Positions 45,791 to 56,099 of a stretch of 58,442 nucleotides of DNA are shown piece after piece. Both the position numbers and the translations under genes were made by a program. The notes under the pieces were generated by a model. That model was not told where the DNA came from and did no database searches. It saw only the letters and a list, made by a program, of their open reading frames with translations. The stretch's first letter is position 1. Each line of letters opens with the position of its first letter. Source of the DNA: Alphaproteobacteria bacterium (GTDB lineage: Bacteria > Pseudomonadota > Alphaproteobacteria > ATCC43930 > CGMCC-115725). The DNA is taken from contig JASHNY010000168.1 in NCBI GenBank assembly GCA_030041385.1, positions 1 to 58,442 on the forward strand. The letters are read 5' to 3'.

Positions 45791-47989
45791 TCACGCAACC
45801 GTCGGCCGGCGGTCGTCCAACCCGAGGATGATCGTCGCCAGCGGCGGCAGGTCGAGGTCGAGCGTCGCCGGGAAATCGCGCCAAGGTTTCGCAGTCGCGA
45901 CCGCCCCTGCCGACGGATAGTTCGAGCCGCCATACTCGGCGCCGTCGCTGTTGAAGAGGATGCACCAGGATCCCGCTTCGGGCACGCCGAGGCGGAAATT
46001 CGGCCGGGGCACCGGGGTGAAATTGCCGATGGCGAGCACCGGGCGGGCGTCGCCGGCCAGCCTCAGATAGGCGAAGACGCTGTCGGCCCGGTCATCGGCG
46101 ACGACCCAGCGGAAACCGGAACCGTCGCAATCGCGCGCGTGCAACGCCGGCTCGGCGACATAAAGCCGGTTGAGGTCGCGCACCAGCCGCTGGATGCCGC
46201 GATGCGGCGGCCGGTCGAGCAGGTCCCAATCCGGCTGCCAGTCGTGGTTCCACTCGCGCTCCTGTCCGAACTCGCCGCCCATGAACAGCAATTTCTTGCC
46301 GGGCTGGGTCCACATGAACCCGAAATACGCGCGCAAATTCGCGAGGCGCTGCCATTCGTCGCCCGGCATGCGGCCCAACAGCGAGCGCTTGCCGTAGACC
46401 ACCTCGTCATGCGACAGCGGCAGGATGAAGCGCTCCGAAAAGGCGTAAAGCAGCCCGAACGTCATCTCATCGTGGTGATAGGTGCGGTAGATCGGGTCGC
46501 GCGACATGTAATCGAGCGTGTCGTGCATCCAGCCCATGTTCCACTTGTAGTGAAAGCCGAGCCCGCCGCCGTCCGGCGCCCCGGTAACATTGGGCCAGGC
46601 GGTCGATTCCTCGGCCACCAGGATCGCGCCGGGACAGCGCTCGTCGATGGTGCGGCGCAACTCGCGCAGAAACGCGACCGCCTCGAGGTTTTCCCGGCCG
46701 CCGTAGATGTTGGGGATCCACTCCCCTTCCCTGCGGCTGTAATCGCGGTAGAGCATCGACGCCACCGCATCCACCCTGATCCCGTCGGCATGGAAGCGCT
46801 CGAGCCAATGGAGCGCGCTGGCGATCAGAAACCCGCGCACCTCGTTGCGGCCGAGATTGTAGATGAAGGTGTGCCATTCCCCGTGAAACCCCTCGCGGGG
46901 GTCGGCATGCTCATAAAGCGCGGTGCCGTCGAAACGGGCCATTCCGTGCGCATCGGTCGGGAAATGCGCCGGTACCCAGTCGAGCAATACGCCGATCCCG
47001 GCCTCGTGACAGCGGTCGATCAGCAGCGCGAACTCCTCCGGCGTGCCCAGCAGCGCCGTCGGGGCGAACAGGCTGAGCGGCTGATAGCCCCACGACCCGG
47101 CAAACGGATGCGCCATGACGGGCAGGAATTCGACATGCGTGAAGCCCATGCCGGCGGCGTAATCGACCAGCCGCTCGGCCAGTTCGGGCCAGCCCAGCGG
47201 GCGCCCGTCCGGATGGCGCATCCACGACCCCGCATGCACCTCATAGATCGAGATCGGCGCGTCGGGCATCTGCCGCGTCGCGCGCGATGCGCACCAGGCG
47301 GCATCGGACCAGCGGAACGGCGCCGGATCGGCGACGACCGAGGCCGTCGCCGGCGGCGGCTCGGCCCGCCAGGCGACCGGATCGGCCTTCAGCGGCAACG
47401 GCGCGCCGTCGGGGCCGAGCAGTTCGTATTTGTAGAGGGCACCGACCGCCACGCGCGGCACGAAGATTTCCCATATCCCCGCCTGGTGGCGCAGCCGCAT
47501 CTGATGGCGCCGCCCGTCCCAGGTGTTGAAGTCGCCAACCACCGAGACCCGGCGTGCGTTCGGCGCCCATACGGCGAAGCGGACACCCGGCACACCGTCG
47601 ACCAGCATCGCATGGGCGCCGAGGCAATCCGCCAACTCGCGGTGCCGCCCCTCGGACAGAAGATGGATATCGAGATCGCCGAGCAAGGGCCCGAACGAAT
47701 AGGGGTCTTCGGTCTCCTGGATCGGGCCGCCCCAGTCGATGCGCAGCAGATATCGGCCGGGCGCAGCGATCGGTCCGGTGAACAGGCCGGTATTCCGCCA
47801 CGGCCGCAGCACCGAGACGAGGCCGGGATCGTCGCGGGCCACGGCGCTGACCGCAAAGGCGCCGGGCACGAGAACGCGCAAGACGGCTCCGGCGTCGGTG
47901 ACGTGCCGCCCCAGCACCGCGAACGGGTCGAGACTGCGTCCCTCGATGACGGCCTGGAGCGCCGGCGCGATCCGCAGATCGTCATCCAT
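45791..47989 (-). CDS. glgB: 1,4-alpha-glucan branching enzyme
   Basis: A 732-residue GH13 branching enzyme (EC 2.4.1.18). Two N-terminal CBM48-like domains (to about 215) precede the barrel: [48 protein letters not shown] with nucleophile Asp 407, [13 protein letters not shown] with acid Glu 460, [19 protein letters not shown], then a C-terminal beta domain. ATG 47989 overlaps the treS-mak stop by 8 bp, so it is translationally coupled. It makes the alpha-1,6 branches on GlgE-made chains. The GlgE-TreS-GlgB order marks the maltose-1-phosphate pathway rather than the ADP-glucose GlgA pathway. Confidence 0.95.
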   Translation of the reverse strand: MDDDLRIAPALQAVIEGRSLDPFAVLGRHVTDAGAVLRVLVPGAFAVSAVARDDPGLVSVLRPWRNTGLFTGPIAAPGRYLLRIDWGGPIQETEDPYSFGPLLGDLDIHLLSEGRHRELADCLGAHAMLVDGVPGVRFAVWAPNARRVSVVGDFNTWDGRRHQMRLRHQAGIWEIFVPRVAVGALYKYELLGPDGAPLPLKADPVAWRAEPPPATASVVADPAPFRWSDAAWCASRATRQMPDAPISIYEVHAGSWMRHPDGRPLGWPELAERLVDYAAGMGFTHVEFLPVMAHPFAGSWGYQPLSLFAPTALLGTPEEFALLIDRCHEAGIGVLLDWVPAHFPTDAHGMARFDGTALYEHADPREGFHGEWHTFIYNLGRNEVRGFLIASALHWLERFHADGIRVDAVASMLYRDYSRREGEWIPNIYGGRENLEAVAFLRELRRTIDERCPGAILVAEESTAWPNVTGAPDGGGLGFHYKWNMGWMHDTLDYMSRDPIYRTYHHDEMTFGLLYAFSERFILPLSHDEVVYGKRSLLGRMPGDEWQRLANLRAYFGFMWTQPGKKLLFMGGEFGQEREWNHDWQPDWDLLDRPPHRGIQRLVRDLNRLYVAEPALHARDCDGSGFRWVVADDRADSVFAYLRLAGDARPVLAIGNFTPVPRPNFRLGVPEAGSWCILFNSDGAEYGGSNYPSAGAVATAKPWRDFPATLDLDLPPLATIILGLDDRRPTVA

Positions 47990-50900
47990 CCTGCGATTCC
48001 CGGGCCCGCGCCGTGACCCGGTCGGCAAGCGTCGTCAGGCCGCGCAATGGCACCCCGATCCAGGACGGCCGGTTCGCCGCCTCGTAGCACACCTCGTACG
48101 CGGCCTTTTCCAATAGGAACAGGTCGAGCAGGGTCTGCTCGCTCTGCTCCGGCACCCAGCGCCGCGGACTCTCGGCATGGGCAGCGCGGTAGGCCGTCAG
48201 CACCGCCTGCGAGGCGGTGCCGACAAAGCTGTCCAGCACGGTGGCATGCTCGGGGGTCGGCGCCGTCGTCCGCTCGGCATGGCCGGAGGCGACCGCCGCC
48301 GCATAGTCGAAGGACCGCAACACGCCGGCGAGGTCGCGCAATGGGCTGGTCTTGGCCCGCCGTTCCGCCAGCGAACGCGCCGGCTCACCCTCGAAATCGA
48401 TGATGAAGGCATCGCCGGAGACGACCAGTACCTGGCCGAGATGGAAATCGCCGTGCACGCGGGTTTTCAGCGCATCCGGCGCCACGGCGGCGAGTACCTC
48501 GATCGCGCTGTTGAGCCCGGTGCGATGCCGAACCAACTCGGCGACGGTTTCGCGGCTGGCCTCATCCGGCCACTCCGTCACCGTGCCAAGAACCGTGAAA
48601 GCGGCGTCGAGCTGCCGCCGCATCGCCACAGACCATGCGCGGGCATCCGCTTCGGTCGCTTGCTCCGGGGCGAAATCGGGGTTGTTTGTCGGGCTGGCAA
48701 GCACCGCGTGCAATTCGCCGAGCCGGCGGCCGATCGCGGTGGCAAAGATGCTGTAGGCGCCGAGACTGTGCACCGTATCCTCGACCGCCACGTCGGCGTC
48801 GATGACCGCGACCGAACTCAGCATCCGCGACAGGAAATTCAGCGTCCAGGCCCAGCCGTCGCCCTGGTTCTGGACGAAGCCCTGCACCAGCACCATCGTG
48901 TGCGGCGTGCCTTCCTTGTCGAAGCGCGCAACTTCACCCAATAGCGGGGCGGTGTTGCCGAAGCCCCGCTCGGTCAGGTAGCGGGTCATCTCGGCTTCGG
49001 GGTGGATGCCCGGAAACACCCGCCGCACCATCTTCATCATCGCGAAATTGCCGATGATCAGCGAAGTGTTGGACTGTTCCGCCGACAGGCGGCGGATTTC
49101 CGGTGCGCGCGGGATCTTCAGCTTTGCCAATCGCGCCGTCGGCAGAAAGCGGATTTCGCCGGTTGCCAGCGGAACCACGGTGCGCATCGCCAGCCCCCGC
49201 AGGATTCCCAGCGGCAACTCGTCGATCGCGAAGGCGTCGGTCAGGAAGCCGACGCGCCGGCCGCGCCGGACCCGCGCCAGCGCGAGCTGCTGCGGCAGGG
49301 CGTCGGTGATGCCGTCTTCCCAGGCGATCGCCAACGGCAGCAGGTAGTTCTGGGTTCCGGTCGCGACCGTGACCTCGACCTCGGCAAGCAGCAATTCCGT
49401 CTGCCCGTTGGCCACCGGTTCGCCGAACGACAGCCGCACCCGCTCGATCTTCTGGTCCTTGGAGGCGAACCAGCGGCGCCGGGCCAGATAGGCGGGCAGC
49501 GACTCGGTTTCCAGGATCTGCCGCTCAGGCGGGTTGAGCACCTCGGCGACCCCGTGGCGCAAGACCAGCGTCGCCAATTCAGCCATCGGCTCGGGGGCGG
49601 GCACGTGCCATTGCGGCAGGCTCGCATCGGTAGTCAGGATGAACCAGTAAAAACCGAATTGCGGCATCGTCAACAGGTAGGGCAATTGCCCAACCGGCGG
49701 AAACGACGAGCCGCCGGTCAATTCCACCGGAACGCGGCCGGCATAGAAGGCCAGGTCGAGCTCGACCGCCTGGCTGATGCGCGACAGATTGTAGACGCAC
49801 AGGATCGTCTCGTCCTCGTATTCGCGCAGAAAGGCGAGAATCTTGCGGTTGCCGGGATAGAGGAAGCGCAACGAGCCGCGGCCGAACGCCTGGTGGCGCT
49901 TGCGCACGGTCAGCATGCGCCGCATCCAGTTCAGCAGCGAATAGCGGTCGCCCGATTGTGCCTCGACATTGATGGCCTCGTAGCCGAATACCGGGTCCAT
50001 GATCGCCGGCAATACGAGGTTCGCCGGGGCGGCGCGGGAAAACCCGCCATTGCGGTCGGGCGACCACTGCATCGGCGTCCGCACCCCGTCGCGGTCGCCG
50101 AGGTGAAAATTGTCGCCCATGCCGATTTCATCGCCGTAATAGATCACCGGCGTTCCCGGCATCGACAGCAACAGCATGTTCATCAATTCGATGCGGCTGC
50201 GGTCGTGCTCCAATAGCGGTGCGAGCCGCCGGCGGATGCCGAGATTGATGCGGGCGAGGCGGTCGGCGGCATAGGTCTGCCACAAATAGTCGCGTTCCTT
50301 GTCGGTCACCATTTCGAGCGTCAGCTCGTCATGGTTGCGCAGAAAGATGGCCCACTGGCACTTTGCCGGGATCTCCGGGGTCTGCCGCATGATATCGCTG
50401 ATCGGAAAGCGGTCTTCCTGGGCGATCGCCATGTACATGCGCGGCATCAGCGGGAAATGGAACGCCATGTGGCACTCATCGCCCCGGCCGAAATACTCCT
50501 GGGCGTCCTCGGGCCACTGGTTGGCCTCGGCGAGCAGCATTCGCCCCGGCGCATACTCGTCGAGCGCGGCGCGCAGCTTCTTCAGGATCGCATGGGTCTC
50601 GGGCAGGTTCTCGTTGCTGGTGCCTTCGCGCTCGACCAGATACGGCACCGCGTCGAGCCGCAGCCCGTCGACGCCGAGGTCGAGCCAGAACCGCATGACG
50701 CCCAGCACCGAGCGCAATACCTGCGGGTTGTCGAAATTCAGATCGGGCTGGTGCGCGTAAAAGCGGTGCCAGTAATAGGCGCCGGCCACCGGGTCCCATG
50801 TCCAGTTCGAGGTTTCGGCATCGACAAAGATGACCCGGGTGCCGGCATAAGCGTCGTCGCTCGGCGACCAGACATAATAATTGCGCCAGGCCGAGCCGGG

Positions 50901-51290
50901 CTTGGCCTGCCGCGCCCGCTGGAACCAGGCGTGCTGGTCGGAGGTGTGGTTGATCACCAATTCGGTGATGACGCGCAGGTCCCGTGCATGGGCCGCCGCG
51001 ATGAAGCGGCGCGCATCCGCCATCGTGCCGTAATCGGGGTGCACACCGCGGTAATCGGAAATGTCGTAACCGTCGTCGCGCCGCGGTGACGGATAGAACG
51101 GCAGCAGCCAGACTGCGTTGACGCCCAGGCTGGCGATGTAGTCGAGCTTTTGAATGAGGCCGGGGAAATCCCCTACCCCATCATTGTTCGAATCGAAAAA
51201 CGATTTGACGTGCAACTGGTAGATGACGGCGTCCTTGTACCAGAGCGGGTCGGCCATCGTCGCGAGCTTGTGCCGTCTCCTGCCCATCAC
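47982..51290 (-). CDS. treS: Trehalose synthase - maltokinase fusion
   Basis: A 1102-residue bifunctional protein. Residues about 14-570 are GH13 trehalose synthase interconverting trehalose and maltose: [34 protein letters not shown] with nucleophile Asp 213, [13 protein letters not shown] with Glu 255, and [13 protein letters not shown]. Residues about 580-1100 are maltokinase (Pep2/Mak): [24 protein letters not shown] with catalytic Asp, and [16 protein letters not shown]. The fusion channels trehalose to maltose-1-phosphate, GlgE's substrate. The ATG overlaps the glgE stop (ATGA); an in-frame ATG at 51257 (MADPLWYKD) is the alternative. Confidence 0.95.
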   Translation of the reverse strand: MMGRRRHKLATMADPLWYKDAVIYQLHVKSFFDSNNDGVGDFPGLIQKLDYIASLGVNAVWLLPFYPSPRRDDGYDISDYRGVHPDYGTMADARRFIAAAHARDLRVITELVINHTSDQHAWFQRARQAKPGSAWRNYYVWSPSDDAYAGTRVIFVDAETSNWTWDPVAGAYYWHRFYAHQPDLNFDNPQVLRSVLGVMRFWLDLGVDGLRLDAVPYLVEREGTSNENLPETHAILKKLRAALDEYAPGRMLLAEANQWPEDAQEYFGRGDECHMAFHFPLMPRMYMAIAQEDRFPISDIMRQTPEIPAKCQWAIFLRNHDELTLEMVTDKERDYLWQTYAADRLARINLGIRRRLAPLLEHDRSRIELMNMLLLSMPGTPVIYYGDEIGMGDNFHLGDRDGVRTPMQWSPDRNGGFSRAAPANLVLPAIMDPVFGYEAINVEAQSGDRYSLLNWMRRMLTVRKRHQAFGRGSLRFLYPGNRKILAFLREYEDETILCVYNLSRISQAVELDLAFYAGRVPVELTGGSSFPPVGQLPYLLTMPQFGFYWFILTTDASLPQWHVPAPEPMAELATLVLRHGVAEVLNPPERQILETESLPAYLARRRWFASKDQKIERVRLSFGEPVANGQTELLLAEVEVTVATGTQNYLLPLAIAWEDGITDALPQQLALARVRRGRRVGFLTDAFAIDELPLGILRGLAMRTVVPLATGEIRFLPTARLAKLKIPRAPEIRRLSAEQSNTSLIIGNFAMMKMVRRVFPGIHPEAEMTRYLTERGFGNTAPLLGEVARFDKEGTPHTMVLVQGFVQNQGDGWAWTLNFLSRMLSSVAVIDADVAVEDTVHSLGAYSIFATAIGRRLGELHAVLASPTNNPDFAPEQATEADARAWSVAMRRQLDAAFTVLGTVTEWPDEASRETVAELVRHRTGLNSAIEVLAAVAPDALKTRVHGDFHLGQVLVVSGDAFIIDFEGEPARSLAERRAKTSPLRDLAGVLRSFDYAAAVASGHAERTTAPTPEHATVLDSFVGTASQAVLTAYRAAHAESPRRWVPEQSEQTLLDLFLLEKAAYEVCYEAANRPSWIGVPLRGLTTLADRVTARARESQDG

Positions 51291-54200
51291 GCGCCTCCCG
51301 CGAGCGAGCGCAGCCGCCAGATCGCAAACGGCAGCACGGCCGGATCGAGGCGAATGTGCTGCATCTTCCCCTGCCAGACGAAAGAGTGGCCGTCCATCAG
51401 GTCCTCGACCCCGACGGCAGCGTCATCCGGCAGGCCCCAGCTCCACAGCGGCACCTCGATGTCGCATTCCTGCGGGTAATGGGGGTCGAGATTGACCGCG
51501 ACCAAAACGAAATTCTGCAGGTCGGGTGTAGATTTGGCATAATACAGCACCTGGTCGTTGAACGCGTTGTGGAAGCTCACTCCGAGATGCGTGTGCAATG
51601 CTGGATTCTCCCGCCGGATCAGGTTCAGCCGGGTGATTTCGGCGGTGATGTTGCCGGGCGCGTTCCAGTCGCGCATGCGGATCTGGTACTTCTCCGAATC
51701 GAGGTACTCCTCGCGCCCCGGCAGCGCCCGCGCCTCGCACAATTCGAAGCCGCTATACATGCCGAACAGCCCAGACAGCGTCGCGGCCAGTGCGGCGCGA
51801 ACCAGAAATCCGGCGCGCCCCGAGGTTTGCAGATAGCCCGGGTTGATGTCGGGCGTGTTGACGAAAAAATGCGGGCGAAAGAACTCGCGCGGCGCCGTCG
51901 TCGTCAATTCCGTCAGGTACTCCGTCAGTTCCGCCTTGGTGTTGCGCCAGGTGAAATAGGTGTACGACTGGGAAAAGCCGACCTTGGCGAGGCGATACAT
52001 CATCTTTGGCCGGGTGAACGCCTCGCCGAGGAAAATCGCGTCGGGAAATGCGCGGCGCACTTCGCCGATGACCCACTCCCAGAACGGCAGCGGCTTGGTG
52101 TGCGGATTGTCGACGCGGAACAGGCGCACCCCCTCCTTTGCCCAGAACAGCAGGATGTCGCGCAACGCGAGCCACAGCGACGGCACCGCGCCCTTGGCGT
52201 AAAAATCGACGTTGACGATATCCTCGTATTTTTTGGGCGGATTTTCGGCATAGCGCATCGAGCCGTCCGGCCGCCATACGAACCAGTCTGGGTGGTCGTG
52301 CAGCCAGGGGTGGTCGGGCGCGCACTGGATGGCGAAATCCAGCGCCAGTTCCATGCCGCTTGCCGAGACGGCGGCAAGCAGCCGTCTGAAATCGGCGAGC
52401 GTGCCCAGTTGCGGATGGACGGCGTCGTGACCGCCCTCGGCGCTGCCGATCGCGTACGGGCTGCCCGGGTCGTCCGGCTCCGCTTCGGCGGCATTGTTGC
52501 GGCCCTTGCGGTTGACCCGCCCGATCGGATGGATCGGCGTCAGGTAAAGCACGTCGAACCCCATGGCGCGGATGACCGGCAGCCGCGCGATGACGTCGTC
52601 GAAATCGCCGTGGCGCGCAGCGTCGCCGCTTTGCGACCGCGGGAACAGCTCGTACCAGCTGGCAAACCCGGCCGCCCGCCGCTCGGCCTCGACGGCGAAC
52701 TCGACCGGGTGGCGCACCGTTTGCGGCCGCACCCGCGCCGCCCCGATCAGCGCCGCGGTGGCGGGCGCGAGCAGCAGACGGCGGCTGGTTTCGGGGTCGG
52801 GCGTAGCCAGGGCGGCGACCAGCTCGGCAAGCGCAGGCGCGGCATCCGTCCCGGCCTGCGCCGCGATCTCCCCGACCAGCAGCCGGCCCTCCTCCAGTTC
52901 CAGCTCGATCGCCAGGCCGGCGGCGTGTTTCTTTTCGAGCTCGTCGGCAAAGGAGCCGAAGCGGTCCTTCCAGGCGAGCACGGTAAACCGGTGCCGACCG
53001 ATCCGCGACAATGGAAAGCTGCCCGTCCACCGATCGTTGGCCCGCAGCTCCATCGGCGCCTCGCGCCACTCGGGGTCATCGTCGGCGCGCCACAGCAGCG
53101 CGGCGCCGAGCAGGTCATGGCCGTCGCAAATCAGATCGGCGGACACCTCGACCACATCGCCGACCAGGCGCTTGACCGGGAACCGCCCTTCGTCGACCGC
53201 CGGGGACACGGCCTCGATCGCAATCCGAGCCCCGGCGGCGGCGGCAATCGCATCGACCGCGGGCGCCGGCGCCACTGGCACGGTCGGCCGCAACTTGAGC
53301 ACCCGGACCTCGCCGGGGGCGAGGGCGGCCACGCCGTCCGGCCCGAGCGGCGCGCCGTCGCACTCGCCTTCGAGCACCGCGCCGCCGGGGCCGGCCGCCA
53401 GCAAGAGCGGGCTCGCCGCGATCTGGGAGCGAATGTCGAGGCGCGCATTGACCAGAATAAAGCGTGACGGCTGCGTCCGCGCGTCTTCATCGCTGGCCAG
53501 CAGCAGCGCCGCGGCCGGTGCCAGCGGCGGCGAAACCATCCGGGCGGGATGCGCCGTGCGCGGCCATGACGGGTCGGCACGGCGGGCATTGGCGGCGGCA
53601 ATCTCGGCGCGGAGATCGAACGGCGCGGCACCGGCGATCTGGGCATAATCCTCGGGCCGGTCGCGCGCCGGGTCGAGTGCGCGCGCCGCGCCGAATTCGA
53701 ACCCCATCGGCATCAGCCAGCCGGCACCGTATGCCGCGGCAAATTCGAGCGCGCGGCGCGCCGCGAGCCGGGCTTGGCCGTGATCCGTGAACTCGACCGC
53801 GAGGCGACGCTCGAACGGCGCCTCGGGCACGGCGACCAGCGGCGCCAGTGCGGCAAGGCGTTCCGCGGCTGCCGGCAGCCGGCTCGAACGGTAGTCCCAA
53901 CTGCGCAGATCGCAGGCTGCCAGGTCGAAGCCGCACGGCGGCGGCGCGGGTATCGCTCCCGGCTCGGCGTCATACGCGAGGAAGCGGATGCCGGCGTGTC
54001 GGGCGCGAACGCCGGCGATTACAGCCCGCCACAGCGACGCCGGCACCCGTTGCGGGCGAAGACAGCGAAACCCGGTTATGCCGGCCTCGATCCAGCCGCC
54101 GAGCCGCGCCGTCCACCACTCGGCCGCGCCGGATAGCTCGCCGCTGCGCAATATCGCGGCGCCGCGCTGCTCGGGCGGGCGGCGCGGATCGGGCGGCTCG

Positions 54201-54589
54201 TCATCGCCCTCTGTGCCGTACCACCGCGCCAGCGCCGAGCCGCTCGGCAGATCCGCGGCGACCTGATCGAGAACCAGGTCCAGCATCGGCGCGAGCGCGC
54301 GCGCCTTGGCCTCGCTGGCATAGCGCGCCAGCAGAGTCTGGGCGTCGCCGCCGCCGATGCGCGGGTCGATCCGGTCGTGGTCTGCGGTCAGAAACAGGTT
54401 GCGCGACCTTGCCGCAGCAAAAGGCGGCGGAATGACCACCGCGTCGAACCCCATCGCCGCACAACGGTCGAGATGCGCCGCCCATCCGCCGATGGTGCCG
54501 GCCAATAGAGTATGCAGGTAATAGATGCGCAATCCGGCCGTCTCGGCGATGATTTTCGGCGAGAAGGAATTCGTGGCGCGGCGATCCAC
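51287..54589 (-). CDS. glgE: GlgE maltosyltransferase with long N-terminal extension
   Basis: 1100 residues against about 670 for standalone GlgE (alpha-1,4-glucan:maltose-1-phosphate maltosyltransferase, EC 2.4.99.16). Residues about 450-620 are the usual N-terminal domain ([20 protein letters not shown]). About 640-1090 are the GH13_3 core: [34 protein letters not shown], nucleophile Asp 827 in [17 protein letters not shown], acid Glu 856 in [12 protein letters not shown], and [15 protein letters not shown]. Residues 1-430 look like a decayed GH13 barrel ([39 protein letters not shown]). Start GTG 54589 lacks a strong ribosome site. It heads glgE-treS-glgB. Confidence 0.92.
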   Translation of the reverse strand: MDRRATNSFSPKIIAETAGLRIYYLHTLLAGTIGGWAAHLDRCAAMGFDAVVIPPPFAAARSRNLFLTADHDRIDPRIGGGDAQTLLARYASEAKARALAPMLDLVLDQVAADLPSGSALARWYGTEGDDEPPDPRRPPEQRGAAILRSGELSGAAEWWTARLGGWIEAGITGFRCLRPQRVPASLWRAVIAGVRARHAGIRFLAYDAEPGAIPAPPPCGFDLAACDLRSWDYRSSRLPAAAERLAALAPLVAVPEAPFERRLAVEFTDHGQARLAARRALEFAAAYGAGWLMPMGFEFGAARALDPARDRPEDYAQIAGAAPFDLRAEIAAANARRADPSWPRTAHPARMVSPPLAPAAALLLASDEDARTQPSRFILVNARLDIRSQIAASPLLLAAGPGGAVLEGECDGAPLGPDGVAALAPGEVRVLKLRPTVPVAPAPAVDAIAAAAGARIAIEAVSPAVDEGRFPVKRLVGDVVEVSADLICDGHDLLGAALLWRADDDPEWREAPMELRANDRWTGSFPLSRIGRHRFTVLAWKDRFGSFADELEKKHAAGLAIELELEEGRLLVGEIAAQAGTDAAPALAELVAALATPDPETSRRLLLAPATAALIGAARVRPQTVRHPVEFAVEAERRAAGFASWYELFPRSQSGDAARHGDFDDVIARLPVIRAMGFDVLYLTPIHPIGRVNRKGRNNAAEAEPDDPGSPYAIGSAEGGHDAVHPQLGTLADFRRLLAAVSASGMELALDFAIQCAPDHPWLHDHPDWFVWRPDGSMRYAENPPKKYEDIVNVDFYAKGAVPSLWLALRDILLFWAKEGVRLFRVDNPHTKPLPFWEWVIGEVRRAFPDAIFLGEAFTRPKMMYRLAKVGFSQSYTYFTWRNTKAELTEYLTELTTTAPREFFRPHFFVNTPDINPGYLQTSGRAGFLVRAALAATLSGLFGMYSGFELCEARALPGREEYLDSEKYQIRMRDWNAPGNITAEITRLNLIRRENPALHTHLGVSFHNAFNDQVLYYAKSTPDLQNFVLVAVNLDPHYPQECDIEVPLWSWGLPDDAAVGVEDLMDGHSFVWQGKMQHIRLDPAVLPFAIWRLRSLAGGA

Positions 54590-55043
54590 CGCGCCGGCAC
54601 AGTCGAAGCGGTCGTTCGGCCGCGACGTGGACTGGTCTGTTTTCGCTGTAATAGACAGAATTCTTCCGTGATATCGTGTTGTTGACGCTCAACGGCTCGC
54701 CGCAGCGTTGGTTCCCGTAAGTGTTGACGGAGTCTTGCGTAAATGGCGCTCCGGTCGGGATATTCACTGCGGCTTCTCGGCCCGGCGACCCCAGTTTGTG
54801 CCAAAGCCGCATTTTTGGATACCCTTCGCTGCGCAACATCCTTAAATTGCCGCCGAGCTCGGCTCGCCGATTTGCGGGATTCTTTATGCCATTGCGGCGG
54901 AATTGACCCTCGGGTTGGGGGCGCGGCTGCGGCAAAGGGTGCCGAAACCATTTGGGAATCGCAGTGTTCCCCGACACAGGAACGCGCCCGGAACGGTGGC
55001 GCGCCTGCCTCTATCTGTCAGCAATCACCAACTCGGACGTGTC
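54590..55043. other. Divergent intergenic region between glgE and the GT4 gene
   Basis: 454 bp, AT-richer than its surroundings around 54640-54740 and 54800-54900. It should hold the promoters of the leftward glgE operon and the rightward GT4-debranching pair. A TTGACG occurs at about 54724 but no convincing -10 pairs with it, and there is no TTGA-N6-TCAA box. Short frames here look like chance. Confidence 0.5.
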
Positions 55044-56093
55044 ATGAGGATCGCGCAAGTTTCGCCTTTGATGGAAGCGGTGCCGCCCAAGCTTTATGGC
55101 GGGACCGAACGAATCGTAGCTTTCCTGGCCGATGAACTGGCCGCGATGGGCCACGACGTAACGCTGTTCGCCAGCGGCGACAGCGTGACCAAGGCCAGGC
55201 TCGAGCCGGTCTGGCCATGCGCATTGCGCCTCGACAGCTCGGTGCGCGATTACCTGGCGCCCCACATCGTCATGATGGAATTGCTGGCGCGGCGCGCCGA
55301 GGAATTCGACATCGTGCATCTTCACGTCGATTACCTCGGCTTTCCCATCCTGAAACGGGTCGACGTGCCGTTCCTTGCGACGCTGCACGGGCGCCTCGAC
55401 CTGCCGGAGCTCGGCCGTCTTTACGAGATTTTCGACGACGTGCCGGTAGTGTCGATTTCCGAATCGCAGCGCGAGCCGCTGCCGCAGGCGCATTACGTCG
55501 CCACCGTGCATCACGGCGTGCCGGAGCGGATGCTGCTGCCCCGGTTCGGCGCCGGTGGGTACCTCGCCTTTCTCGGCCGGATTTCGCCGGAAAAGGCACC
55601 CGACGCCGCGATCCGCATCGCCGCCGCGGCCGGGATGCCGCTCAAGATCGCCGCCAAGGTGGACAATGTCGATCGGCAGTATTTCGCCGAGCGCATCGAG
55701 CCGATGCTGGGGGCTGCCCATGTCGAATTCATCGGCGAGATCGGCGACACCGAAAAAAGCGCATTTCTCGGCAACGCCGCGGGGCTGCTGTTCCCGATCG
55801 CCTGGCGCGAGCCGTTCGGGCTGGCGATGATCGAGGCAATGGCCTGCGGCACGCCGGTCATCGCCTTTCGCAGGGGTTCCGTGCCCGAGGTCATCGACGA
55901 CGGCATCACCGGCTTCGTCGTCGATGACGAGGAGGGCGCCATCGCGGCCACCAAACGTTTGCGCGGCCTCGACCGCGCCCGCATCCGGCGCGTCTTCGAA
56001 GAACGCTTTACGGCGCGCCGGATGGCCGAGGATTACATCGACATCTATCGCGGGGTGATCGCGCGCCATCGCCCGCTGCAGCAGGCGGTCTGA
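55044..56093 (+). CDS. GT4 family glycosyltransferase
   Basis: A 349-residue GT-B retaining glycosyltransferase. It begins MRIAQVSPLMEAVPPKLYGG with the Gly-rich N-terminal loop GGTERIVAFLADELAAMGHD. The donor-site domain has YLAFLGRISPEKAPDAAIRI and EPFGLAMIEAMACGTPVIAF (the E-x7-E motif). The start is set at ATG 55044; upstream codons do not look coding. Next to the debranching enzyme 6 bp downstream and opposite glgE, it may act on an alpha-glucan or a trehalose-type oligosaccharide. The actual acceptor is unknown. Confidence 0.87.
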   Translation: MRIAQVSPLMEAVPPKLYGGTERIVAFLADELAAMGHDVTLFASGDSVTKARLEPVWPCALRLDSSVRDYLAPHIVMMELLARRAEEFDIVHLHVDYLGFPILKRVDVPFLATLHGRLDLPELGRLYEIFDDVPVVSISESQREPLPQAHYVATVHHGVPERMLLPRFGAGGYLAFLGRISPEKAPDAAIRIAAAAGMPLKIAAKVDNVDRQYFAERIEPMLGAAHVEFIGEIGDTEKSAFLGNAAGLLFPIAWREPFGLAMIEAMACGTPVIAFRRGSVPEVIDDGITGFVVDDEEGAIAATKRLRGLDRARIRRVFEERFTARRMAEDYIDIYRGVIARHRPLQQAV

Positions 56094-56099
56094 CCAGGA

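Noticed and set aside
46139-48016. A 625-codon plus-strand frame opposite glgB
   Set aside because: Shadow of the branching enzyme gene, which has both catalytic residues and overlaps treS in the normal way.
54681-54695. TTGACGCTCAA near the glgE promoter as another FNR-type box
   Set aside because: The half sites are separated by 3 bases, not 6, so the geometry does not fit the family.
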